The notes beneath the pieces are model-generated. The model was not told the origin of the DNA. It worked only from the letters and a program-made list of their open reading frames with translations, and did no database searches. From assembly GCA_028699735.1 (NCBI GenBank), contig JAQVUB010000141.1:1-6720 (forward strand): 6,720 nucleotides of DNA. The letters run 5' to 3'. Origin of the DNA: Lentisphaeria bacterium (lineage in GTDB: Bacteria; Verrucomicrobiota; Lentisphaeria; Oligosphaerales; Oligosphaeraceae). Within the stretch, counting starts at the first letter, position 1; the number at the start of each line of letters is the position of its first letter. Position numbers and translations under genes: made by a program. Below, in pieces: positions 1-5,937 of this stretch.

Positions 1-25
1 CGCACTACAGAAGACTGAGGCATTA

Positions 26-727
26 CTAGCGGCTGGATTTTTCGAATAAGTCTTTGCCGCTGCATTCCTGTTCCAGCGCATGAAAAAAATCCTGCATCAG
101 TAGATAGCGTTTTTCTGCAAATTTCCGTCCGGATTCCGTCAGCATAGCCTTGGGCAGATGTCGTAATTTGACCAGAAATTCCCGGTATGCGCTGTCTTCA
201 CTGCTGTAGCTTTTTGAATTCAGTGCCTCTTCTTCGCTGTTGTGGACTCTGGCACCGATTCTGCCGGCAAAATGGAAGGCACGAGCCAGACCGATGGCAC
301 CGAGACTGTCCAGTTTATCAGCATCAAAAACCACTTTGGCCTCCAGGCTGGCAGGTTTTTCGGCAGTACGCCCCCGGTATCGGTGTGTACGCACACAGGC
401 AGCGACCTGTTCGATGAATTCTGGAATCATGATGCCCAGGTCAGCAAGCACTTTTCCCGCCATCTCTGCACCCAACGCCGCGTGACAAGTTTTTCCCTGA
501 TCTTTCAGTTCCTGCAGACGGCCGATATCATGCAACAAAGCGGCGTAATCGACCAGCAGTTGGTCGGCATGTTCAGCCTCCGCCAATTTTCGAGCAGTCT
601 GTCGTACTCGCAAAGTATGATCCCAATCATGGCAGGAAGGCATTGAGAGCAGCAGTTCCCGCACTTTTTGTTCTACTTCCGGCAGACGTTCCTGCAGAAA
701 TTGCCGATTTTCGTCACCTATAATCAT
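26..727 (-). CDS. HD-domain phosphohydrolase of unknown substrate
   Basis: A 233-residue soluble protein of the HD metal-dependent phosphohydrolase superfamily, resembling the small stand-alone HD proteins of the YedJ/YpgQ type. Visible metal-site residues are H33 and H37 (SCHDWDHTLRV), the signature H66-D67 (ALLHDIGR), H82, H115 (RTHRYRG) and D135/D137 (VFDADKLDSLGAIG). That order and spacing fit a single catalytic HD domain over residues 30-160, followed by a helical tail. I see no signal peptide, membrane segment or fused second domain. The ATG lies 6 bp beyond the queA stop, and a ribosome-binding sequence (AAGGGAG) overlaps the end of queA, so translation is probably coupled to queA. Family members hydrolyse nucleotides or other phosphate esters; the substrate here cannot be read from the sequence. 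The family call is firm, the biological role unknown. Confidence 0.9.
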   Translation of the reverse strand: MIIGDENRQFLQERLPEVEQKVRELLLSMPSCHDWDHTLRVRQTARKLAEAEHADQLLVDYAALLHDIGRLQELKDQGKTCHAALGAEMAGKVLADLGIMIPEFIEQVAACVRTHRYRGRTAEKPASLEAKVVFDADKLDSLGAIGLARAFHFAGRIGARVHNSEEEALNSKSYSSEDSAYREFLVKLRHLPKAMLTESGRKFAEKRYLLMQDFFHALEQECSGKDLFEKSSR

Positions 728-733
728 GCCTGG

Positions 734-1780
734 TTATCTCCCTTCCGGCTGCAGAAGCATACAATCCCCATAACTGAAAAAACGCATCCTGGCTTGAATG
801 GCCTCCGCATAGGCGGCAAAAACATGCTGCTGTTCGCAAAATGTGCAGACCAACATCAAAAGCGTCGATTTCGGCAGGTGAAAATTGGTCAGCAACCCAT
901 CCACAGCCAGCGGTTTTTTGGGTGGATACAAAAAAATTGAGGTGCGCCCGCTGCCCGCTTGAACCCGTCCGCTATCCCGGTCTACACAGGTTTCCAGCAC
1001 CCGTACTGTGGTTGTTCCCACACAAAAAACTTTTCCGCCATTTTGACGTGTTCGATTGATCAGCGAGGCTGCCTTCTCGGAGAGGCTATAGGTTTCTTCG
1101 TGCATGACGTGATCTTCGATATTTGCCACTTCGACCGGTTTGAAGGTGCCTGCACCCACATGCAAAGTCAAACGCACAATCTGAACCCCTTTGGATGCCA
1201 GTTCACTAAGAATTCCTTCGGTAAAATGCAGGCCGGCAGTCGGTGCTGCGACCGCTCCCGGAATGGCCGCATATACCGTCTGGTAGCGTTCCTTGTCATC
1301 TTTTTCCGGTGCCCGGTTGATATAGGGCGGAAGCGGAACCTGCCCGCATTGTTCCAGCATATTCAGGACGTCAGAGCGAGAAAAGCGTATCAGAAAAGTG
1401 CCATCGGCAAGTTTTTCCTCAACGGTGAAACTGCCTTCGCTGCCATTGACGATGACTTTGGAGCCAGGAGGCAGCCGTCTCCCGGGTCTCAGCAAGGCCT
1501 GCCAGCATGCGGAGTCTTTCTGCACCTCGAGCAGAAACGCTTCCACCCGCCCGCCGCTTCCTTCCCGGTTTCCCAGCAATCTTGCCGGAATCACCCGGGT
1601 ATCATTGAGTACAAGGCAGTCTCCAGGGCGCAGATACGAAGGGAAGTTAGTAAAGGAAGTCATGGTTCGCAGACCGCTGTTGCGATGCAAAACCAGCATC
1701 CGGGATTCTTCCCGGTGAAGTGCCGGGTATTGTGCAATCAGCTCGGGGGGCAGGTGATAATCAAAGTCAGAAACTTGCAT
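734..1780 (-). CDS. queA: S-adenosylmethionine:tRNA ribosyltransferase-isomerase QueA
   Basis: QueA transfers and isomerises the ribose of S-adenosylmethionine onto preQ1 at the wobble position (34) of tRNAs with GUN anticodons, giving epoxyqueuosine, the penultimate step of queuosine synthesis in the cytoplasm. The 348 residues match the usual full length. Family signatures appear in order: SDFDYHLPPELIAQYP (4-19), the LVLNDTRVIPARL block (57-69), PPYI (151-154), RYQTVYA (165-171), the AAPTAGLHFT block (178-187), HVGAGTFKPV (207-216), VGTTTVRVLE (254-263), TNFHLPKSTLLMLV (298-311) and RFFSYGDCMLL (333-343). AGGA stands four bases before the ATG, which supports this start. It lies 66 bp after smpB on the same strand, with no obvious terminator between, and 6 bp before the HD-domain gene. 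No defect is visible. Confidence 0.97.
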   Translation of the reverse strand: MQVSDFDYHLPPELIAQYPALHREESRMLVLHRNSGLRTMTSFTNFPSYLRPGDCLVLNDTRVIPARLLGNREGSGGRVEAFLLEVQKDSACWQALLRPGRRLPPGSKVIVNGSEGSFTVEEKLADGTFLIRFSRSDVLNMLEQCGQVPLPPYINRAPEKDDKERYQTVYAAIPGAVAAPTAGLHFTEGILSELASKGVQIVRLTLHVGAGTFKPVEVANIEDHVMHEETYSLSEKAASLINRTRQNGGKVFCVGTTTVRVLETCVDRDSGRVQAGSGRTSIFLYPPKKPLAVDGLLTNFHLPKSTLLMLVCTFCEQQHVFAAYAEAIQARMRFFSYGDCMLLQPEGR

Positions 1781-1846
1781 GGTATCCTGGAAAGTGTTTG
1801 GAAAATGATTTCAGGGCGGGAATCAGAACTACGCTCTGTTGACAGA

Positions 1847-2287
1847 CTAATGCATTGCTCTGCGTATTTCCCGTTCGTCCTGGCTTTTTTTCAGAGTTTC
1901 GCGTTTATCATGGACGTTTTTACCCCGGCACAAGCCAAGTTGGACTTTGACCATACCGCGGTCGTTGAAATAGACAGACAGTGGTACCAGAGTCAGTCCC
2001 TTGGCTTCAATATTCTTCTTCAGGCGGGCAATTTCACGTTTATGCAAAAGCAGGCGCCGGTTGCGGCGGGGAGCGTGGTTGTTCCTGTTCCCCTGAAGAT
2101 AAGGAGCAATATGCGCCCCCAGCAAATACATTTCGCCATTTTCCACTTTTGCATAGGAATCTGCAAGGGAGAACCCCCCTGCACGGCAGGACTTCACTTC
2201 GGTTCCAGTCAGCTCAATGCCGGCTTCAAAACTGTCTAACACCGCATAATCATGCCGGGCTTTTTTATTTTGGGCAATATTCTTCAT
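1847..2287 (-). CDS. smpB: SsrA-binding protein SmpB
   Basis: SmpB binds tmRNA (SsrA) and delivers it to stalled ribosomes for trans-translation and tagging of incomplete peptides. The protein from the chosen ATG has 146 residues, normal for the family. It shows the opening KNIAQNKKARHDY (2-14), the beta-barrel signature FEAGIELTGTEVKSCRAG (20-37), SLADSYAKV (40-48), YFNDRGMVKVQLGLCRGKN (106-124), HDKRETLKK (126-134) and a charged C-terminal tail that enters the ribosomal mRNA channel. The frame also allows a TTG start at 2296 (three residues more); I prefer the ATG at 2287 because family members normally begin at this point. Neither start has a strong Shine-Dalgarno sequence. Expression probably comes from the promoter at 2352-2380. 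No tmRNA gene is seen in the window. Confidence 0.96.
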   Translation of the reverse strand: MKNIAQNKKARHDYAVLDSFEAGIELTGTEVKSCRAGGFSLADSYAKVENGEMYLLGAHIAPYLQGNRNNHAPRRNRRLLLHKREIARLKKNIEAKGLTLVPLSVYFNDRGMVKVQLGLCRGKNVHDKRETLKKSQDEREIRRAMH

Positions 2288-2351
2288 TATATTCAACGCT
2301 GCTTCAATTATCAGTCATAATCCGCAAGGATACATCTTCAGGCATCATTTC

Positions 2352-2380
2352 AATATAAACTCTGAACCGACGACCAGCAA
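2352..2380 (-). promoter_or_regulatory. sigma-70-type promoter for smpB
   Basis: On the minus strand TTGCTG (2380-2375) and TATATT (2357-2352) are separated by exactly 17 bp. They would start a transcript around position 2345 and give a leader of about 55-60 nt before the smpB ATG. The spacing and placement are good and each hexamer deviates only modestly from consensus. It probably serves smpB and, by read-through, queA and the HD gene. Confidence 0.5.
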
Positions 2381-2422
2381 GGCAAAAGGCAATGCCACAC
2401 CCTGCAACCTTGTACCCTGTGT

Positions 2423-2615
2423 GTAATAAGTCAGTAAACTGGCTGACAGTGGTATTTTTTTACAACGAAAAGCACAAAATGACCCGAAAAAATTTCATGG
2501 GAAGTACGACTCATGCTAGCAGTCAACGCTGCTTCCATGAAATTTTTTCGGGTCGTTTCGTGCTTTTCGTTGTTCAAAAAGAATCCTACCGTTACCCGTT
2601 TTACTGAATCGTTAC
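2423..2615. repeat. Large imperfect palindromic repeat, copy 1
   Basis: The two halves of this stretch are reverse complements of each other. The inner arms (about 2462-2504 and 2532-2574) match almost perfectly around the core ACAACGAAAAGCAC...GACCCGAAAAAATTTCATGG, with only a few substitutions and one single-base gap, and enclose a loop of about 27 nt. Weaker symmetry continues outward through TCAGTAAA (2431) and TTTACTGA (2600-2607), with small indels, to GTAATAAG on the left and its degenerate partner near 2608-2615. The same core recurs at 5653-5919, so this is a dispersed family. It lies between the divergent smpB and kamA genes. Reading frames that cross it in either direction are by-products of the palindrome. 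It contains no visible transposase. Confidence 0.88.
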
Positions 2616-2660
2616 CAGTCCAAAAAAAACTTTCATTTTTTTGCAATTTTAAACTTGAAT

Positions 2661-2689
2661 TTGCGTGTAAGATATTACATTATTATAGC
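2661..2689 (+). promoter_or_regulatory. Weak candidate promoter for the kamA-type operon
   Basis: TTGCGT (2661-2666) and TATAGC (2684-2689) are 17 bp apart in the most AT-rich part of the intergenic region. Each is only a partial match to the sigma-70 consensus. If used, it would give a leader of roughly 345 nt before the kamA-type gene. The overlapping TATTAT (2681-2686) is a better -10 hexamer but has no -35 at proper spacing. Confidence 0.22.
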
Positions 2690-2986
2690 ATACGAAAACA
2701 CGTTTCTGTCTTGCTTCCTGCCGGCACTCAAATTCCCCCGGAACGGACAGATCAAATACCATTTTTTCGCTGTTTTTTTTTCTTCCGCTGCTTTTGACAG
2801 ACAGCCTACGGAAAGACTGTCGCTAGCGGAATACGAAACGCGTAAAAATGGATTTTCTTTATCGACTTGATTTTCGTTGGTTTTTTGTCAGATTCTCTGT
2901 TGTGTGTTTCTTTTTTAGACCTGTGCGACACAAAACAGGGCGTTTCGGGGTAGTCCATCGCGGTGTTTGCCGTGTACGGACAGAAT

Positions 2987-3005
2987 TGACCGGGTGTTCC
3001 GGTCA
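2987..3005. promoter_or_regulatory. Perfect inverted repeat ahead of the kamA-type gene
   Basis: TGACCGG and CCGGTCA form a perfect 7-bp inverted repeat around a 5-nt loop (GTGTT), ending 35 bp before the ATG at 3041. It could be an operator for a dimeric repressor, or an RNA hairpin in the leader. A run of seven T residues follows at 3022-3028, 16 nt after the stem, which is too far for a classical intrinsic terminator of this stem. An alternative short pairing (GGTG at 2993-2996 with CACC at 3014-3017) would sit closer to the T run. The symmetry is certain; the function is inferred. Confidence 0.4.
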
Positions 3006-3040
3006 GAGTGATTCACCATCCTTTTTTTAAGGAAGCAAAC

Positions 3041-4318
3041 ATGAACGCAGAGGAAATTATCTGTACTCAGAAAGAAGCGTTTCAGGAGGATACCGACGAG
3101 CCTCCATCCACGTGCAGTGTGCTTACGGCACTCACTGCACCCCCTCCGGTCAACCGGATCAATCGAACCTTATTCAATGTTATCAGCCCCTCGACCAGAC
3201 AATTTATCAACCGTTATTTTCCAGGCGTCAGAGATGAGCAATGGAATGATTGGCGCTGGCAGATTCGCAACCGTATCCAGTCGGTGAAACAGTTTACGCA
3301 GTATGTACAGCTCTCGGACGAGGAAGAAAAAGCGTTGTCCCGCGGTCGCAAAAGTTTTCCCTTTGCCATTACGCCCTACTATTTAAGCTTGATTTCACCT
3401 TTTGATCCGTCTGATCCGGTTCGCATGTCGGTTGTTCCGAATATTCGTGAATATGACATTGCGGAAGATGAGAAAGATGATCCTCTAAATGAAGACGGAT
3501 GCAGCCCTGTTCCTGGGCTGGTTCACCGTTATCCCAACCGGGTTTTGTTTCTGGCAACCGATTTCTGTTCGGTTTGCTGCCGTTACTGCACCCGTTCACG
3601 GCTGATTGGCAATGTGCACCGGGAAAATTGCCGTAACAACTGGGCTGCGGCAATCGAATACATCGAACAGCATCCGGAGATTGAAGACGTACTGATTTCC
3701 GGCGGCGATCCGCTTACCCTGCCCTTGCAGCCACTGGAAAATCTGCTCGCCCGGCTGAAACGTATTGAACACCTCAAGCTGATTCGGATCGGCAGCAAGG
3801 TGCCGGTGGTTTTGCCGCAGCGCATTTCGCTGAATCTGGTCAACATGCTGAAAAAGTATCACCCGCTTTTCATCAGCATTCACTTTACGCATCCGCGTGA
3901 ATTGACAGAGGAGACGAAAGAGGCCTGTGCGCGTCTGGCCAATGCCGGCATTCCTCTGGGCAGTCAGACGGTTTTGTTGAAAGGGATCAATGACAATGTT
4001 CAGACGATGCGTGAATTGATGATGGGGCTGCTGTCCTTCCGGGTACGGCCGTATTATCTGTATCAGTGTGATCCCATCCGCGGCTCGAAACATTTCCGCA
4101 CTCCCGTGCAAACCGGGCTGGACATCATTCAGGGACTGCGCGGTTTCATCTCCGGATATGCCATTCCGCATTATGTCATTGATGCCCCTGGCGGCGGCGG
4201 CAAGATTCCGCTGTTGCCGGATTACACGCGCGGCTACAATGGCAACAACCTGCAGTTGCGCAATTATGCCGGAAACCTCTATCAATATCCAGATACCGAG
4301 CCGTCACCATGCGAATAG
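3041..4318 (+). CDS. KamA-family radical SAM aminomutase, probably lysine 2,3-aminomutase
   Basis: A 425-residue member of the lysine 2,3-aminomutase family, which moves the alpha-amino group of L-lysine to the beta carbon using PLP, a [4Fe-4S] cluster and S-adenosylmethionine. The cluster motif is C176-x3-C180-x2-C183. SGGDPL (220-225) follows, and the PLP-binding lysine is K388 in the DAPGGGGK motif. D344 (YQCD) and D381 stand where the clostridial enzyme has the two aspartates (293, 330) that bind the lysine side-chain amine, with the same spacing to each other, to the cluster and to the PLP lysine. This favours lysine over glutamate. EQWNDWRWQ (66-74) is another family block. The N-terminus is about 50 residues longer than in the clostridial protein and the C-terminus about 40 shorter. 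The ATG follows AAGGA (3029-3033) at 7 nt and is preferred to an in-frame GTG at 3008. The end overlaps the next gene by 10 bp. Confidence 0.92.
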   Translation: MNAEEIICTQKEAFQEDTDEPPSTCSVLTALTAPPPVNRINRTLFNVISPSTRQFINRYFPGVRDEQWNDWRWQIRNRIQSVKQFTQYVQLSDEEEKALSRGRKSFPFAITPYYLSLISPFDPSDPVRMSVVPNIREYDIAEDEKDDPLNEDGCSPVPGLVHRYPNRVLFLATDFCSVCCRYCTRSRLIGNVHRENCRNNWAAAIEYIEQHPEIEDVLISGGDPLTLPLQPLENLLARLKRIEHLKLIRIGSKVPVVLPQRISLNLVNMLKKYHPLFISIHFTHPRELTEETKEACARLANAGIPLGSQTVLLKGINDNVQTMRELMMGLLSFRVRPYYLYQCDPIRGSKHFRTPVQTGLDIIQGLRGFISGYAIPHYVIDAPGGGGKIPLLPDYTRGYNGNNLQLRNYAGNLYQYPDTEPSPCE

Positions 4319-5343
4319 GCCTTACCTACGACTTGAAGAGTTACTACCTGGCCAAGGGCTTTTCTCAAGAACAGGTTGCTGAACTGGATTGCGAAGAAAC
4401 CATCAACTCCATTGCTTCTGCACTCGAGAAGCATGGCCATGATGTCGAACGCATCGGCTGCCTGGAACAGCTCATGCAGGCACTGTTGCAGGGAAAACGC
4501 TGGGATCTGGTCTTCAATATTGCCGAAGGTCTGTATGGTATTGCCCGGGAAGCACAAATTCCCGGCCTGCTCGATGCATACCAGATCCCGCATCCGTTCT
4601 CCAACACCGAAGTTCTGGCCGTGGCTCTGGATAAGTCCCTGACCAATGCGGTGATGAAAAGCTATCAGGTGCCGGTGGCTGACTTCCGGGTCGTTCGGCA
4701 GGAAATGGATATTGCCAAGGTCGACCTGCCCTTTCCGCTGTTTGTCAAACCTGTTGCGGAAGGAACTAGCAAAGGCATCACCGCCCGCTCAGTCATCCAT
4801 AACCAGCAGGAACTGGCCGTACGCTGCCGGGAATTGCTTGAAGAATTTCATCAGCCAGTATTGGTGGAGACCTATCTGCCCGGACGGGAATTTACGGTCG
4901 GCATGCTGGGCAGCGGCGAAGAAGCCCGGGTGCTTGGCGTCATGGAAGTCTGCCTGCACGGTGCTGCGGATTCCCAGGGCTATACCTTCGAAAACAAGCA
5001 GAAATACGAAGACCGAGTCAGCTATCACCTCGTCGATGAACCCGATGTCGCTCAACTCGCTCTAAAGGCATGGAGCGCATTGAACTGCCTCGATGCCGGT
5101 CGAGTCGATGTACGCATGAATGCCGCAGGAAACCCCGTCTTTCTTGAAGTCAATCCCCTGGCCGGACTGAATCCGAACTATTCGGACCTCTGCATCCTCT
5201 GCAAGCTGATCGATTTCCCTTATGATCAACTCATTCACTCGATCGTCCAATCCTGCCTGAAACGCCATGGCCTGGATAGTGCGATCCTGACGAATGCAGC
5301 CTGTTTATGTACACTTGTACAAACGGACGTTTCTGTTGCCTGA
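4309..5343 (+). CDS. ATP-grasp ligase related to D-Ala-D-Ala ligase, substrate unknown
   Basis: A 344-residue ATP-grasp enzyme that would form an amide bond between an acyl-phosphate and an amine at the cost of ATP. Domains resemble D-alanine-D-alanine ligase: an N-terminal lobe with DLVFNIAEG (66-74), the IPGLLDAYQIPHPFS block (84-98) and ALDKSLT (106-112); a central lobe with K147 (LFVKPVAEGTSKGI) and E187 (LVETYLPGREFTVG); and a C-terminal lobe with GRVDVR (264-269) and magnesium ligands E280 and N282 (VFLEVNPLAGLNP). It departs from true Ddl: the N-terminal GG-S-E-VS glutamate motif is absent, EG replaces the HG of the HG-GEDG motif, and NPNYSDL replaces the usual H-S-L segment near the C-terminus. 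D-Ala-D-Ala ligase is therefore unlikely. The start lies inside the end of the kamA-type gene with no clear ribosome-binding site, implying translational coupling and a shared pathway. Confidence 0.85.
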   Translation: MRIGLTYDLKSYYLAKGFSQEQVAELDCEETINSIASALEKHGHDVERIGCLEQLMQALLQGKRWDLVFNIAEGLYGIAREAQIPGLLDAYQIPHPFSNTEVLAVALDKSLTNAVMKSYQVPVADFRVVRQEMDIAKVDLPFPLFVKPVAEGTSKGITARSVIHNQQELAVRCRELLEEFHQPVLVETYLPGREFTVGMLGSGEEARVLGVMEVCLHGAADSQGYTFENKQKYEDRVSYHLVDEPDVAQLALKAWSALNCLDAGRVDVRMNAAGNPVFLEVNPLAGLNPNYSDLCILCKLIDFPYDQLIHSIVQSCLKRHGLDSAILTNAACLCTLVQTDVSVA

Positions 5344-5429
5344 TATTGGCATCCGGAAAACCACCATTCTCCCGCCAGAATTCCATGACAAATTCGGATG
5401 AATATGGGAAGGCAAAGTTCGAGCCAATT

Positions 5430-5648
5430 TTACTTTTTGGCAAACCATTCAGCGACACATTGTGCTACCAGTTTTGGTCTCCGATAACGATCGTATATTC
5501 CAGACAGATTGAAAGCCAGCGGTTTGCCGCGAATGCCGGTCCCCTTGCCGAACCGGTAGAAAGATTTTCCTTCATACAGGCTGAATTTCCACAGGCCATC
5601 CAATGAAATTACAGACCGGGCAGGATACGGTGGATAATATGATAACAT
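5430..5648 (-). pseudogene. Remnant of a glycoside hydrolase family 2 (beta-glucuronidase-like) gene
   Basis: A 72-codon reading frame whose start resembles the N-terminus of family 2 glycosidases: YPPYPARSVISLDGLWKFSL (residues 5-24) matches the 'SLDGLW-F-L' opening of the sugar-binding domain. Its end, from GKPLAFNLSGIYDRYRRPK onward (about residues 41-59) to a closing AEWFAKK, resembles the conserved C-terminal tail of the same family (in E. coli UidA, GNKKGIFTRDRKPKSAA). The several hundred residues between, including the catalytic barrel, are missing, so no enzyme can be made. The most economical reading is an in-frame internal deletion near residues 30-40. An alternative is a decayed N-terminal fragment only. 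No ribosome-binding site is seen before the ATG. It lies 86 bp beyond the ATP-grasp gene on the opposite strand and ends almost against the second palindrome. Confidence 0.5.
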
Positions 5649-5652
5649 GATT

Positions 5653-5919
5653 TATACTCGATTAGCTTGAGAATCTGATTTTTTGTCATTGGTCAAGGAA
5701 GACAGGTAACAGTGAAATTCAATTTTTAACAACGAAAAAACACGAAAGGACACGAAAAATTTTCATGGAAACAACCATGTATTGTAATAGTAAAAGACGC
5801 TTCTATGAAAATTTTTCGTGTCCTTTCGTGTTTTTTCGTTGTTAAAAATTGAATTCCTCCGTTACTCTGTTTCATTGACCGTCTACAAAAAAGTAAAGTT
5901 TGCAGCCAAATCGAGTATA
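5653..5919. repeat. Large palindromic repeat, copy 2, with outer inverted repeats
   Basis: The core arms (about 5709-5769 and 5801-5862) are nearly perfect reverse complements around a loop of about 32 nt. The cores share the motif of copy 1 (ACAACGAAAAAACACGAAAG...CACGAAAAATTTTCATGG). Symmetry continues outward, imperfectly, through GGTCAA (5691) and TTGACC (5875-5880), to exact 11-bp ends TATACTCGATT (5653-5663) and AATCGAGTATA (5909-5919). All these pairs share one dyad axis near 5786, so the outer repeats belong to the element. The termini begin and end with TATA, compatible with a TA target site as in small non-autonomous elements, but that is inferred. No coding capacity is seen. The right end is 18 bp past the rfbF stop, so the hairpin would lie in the rfbF 3' untranslated region. 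Confidence 0.88.
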
Positions 5920-5937
5920 TCTTCCTTCAAAAATAGT

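Larger units (their letters stand above)
2616..3040 (+). other. Gene-free leader region upstream of the kamA-type gene
   Basis: About 425 bp between the first palindrome and the kamA-type start codon hold no convincing gene. The sequence is rich in T tracts (for example near 2761-2782 and 2880-2885). A 60-codon frame beginning at ATG 2848 has no ribosome-binding site, an odd Arg/Phe-rich composition and no recognisable similarity. A perfect inverted repeat lies at 2987-3005. I could not recognise a riboswitch: the conserved elements of the lysine riboswitch are not apparent, although a structure search was not possible. Confidence 0.6.

Noticed and set aside
959..2239. A 426-codon plus-strand open frame running across queA and smpB
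   Set aside because: It is antisense to two unmistakable conserved genes, crosses their intergenic gap, and has no recognisable domain; a shadow frame.
2293..2535. Exact 13-bp direct repeat TCAACGCTGCTTC at the smpB start (2293-2305) and in the loop of palindrome 1 (2523-2535)
   Set aside because: A 13-base match within a window of this size is not surprising by chance, and the flanks do not match.
2392..2797. Several 70-95 codon frames on both strands over the first palindrome
   Set aside because: They encode near-identical peptides in both directions because the DNA is palindromic; no ribosome-binding sites or known domains.
2794..2822. Perfect -35-like TTGACA at 2794-2799
   Set aside because: No acceptable -10 hexamer at 16-18 bp downstream (the sequence there is CTGTCG-like).
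2848..3030. A 60-codon plus-strand frame in the leader before the aminomutase gene
   Set aside because: No ribosome-binding site, composition biased to Phe and Arg from T-rich DNA, no similarity recognised.
3008..3040. GTG at 3008 as an earlier start for the aminomutase
   Set aside because: The ATG at 3041 has a well-placed AAGGA ribosome-binding site, and the upstream codons cover a T run and that site.
3596..4285. A 229-codon minus-strand open frame inside the aminomutase gene
   Set aside because: It is antisense to conserved radical SAM and PLP motifs and has no family signature.
5231..5458. A 75-codon minus-strand frame spanning the end of the ATP-grasp gene and the GH2 remnant
   Set aside because: It overlaps the ligase coding sequence antisense, shows no clear family 2 similarity, and has no ribosome-binding site.
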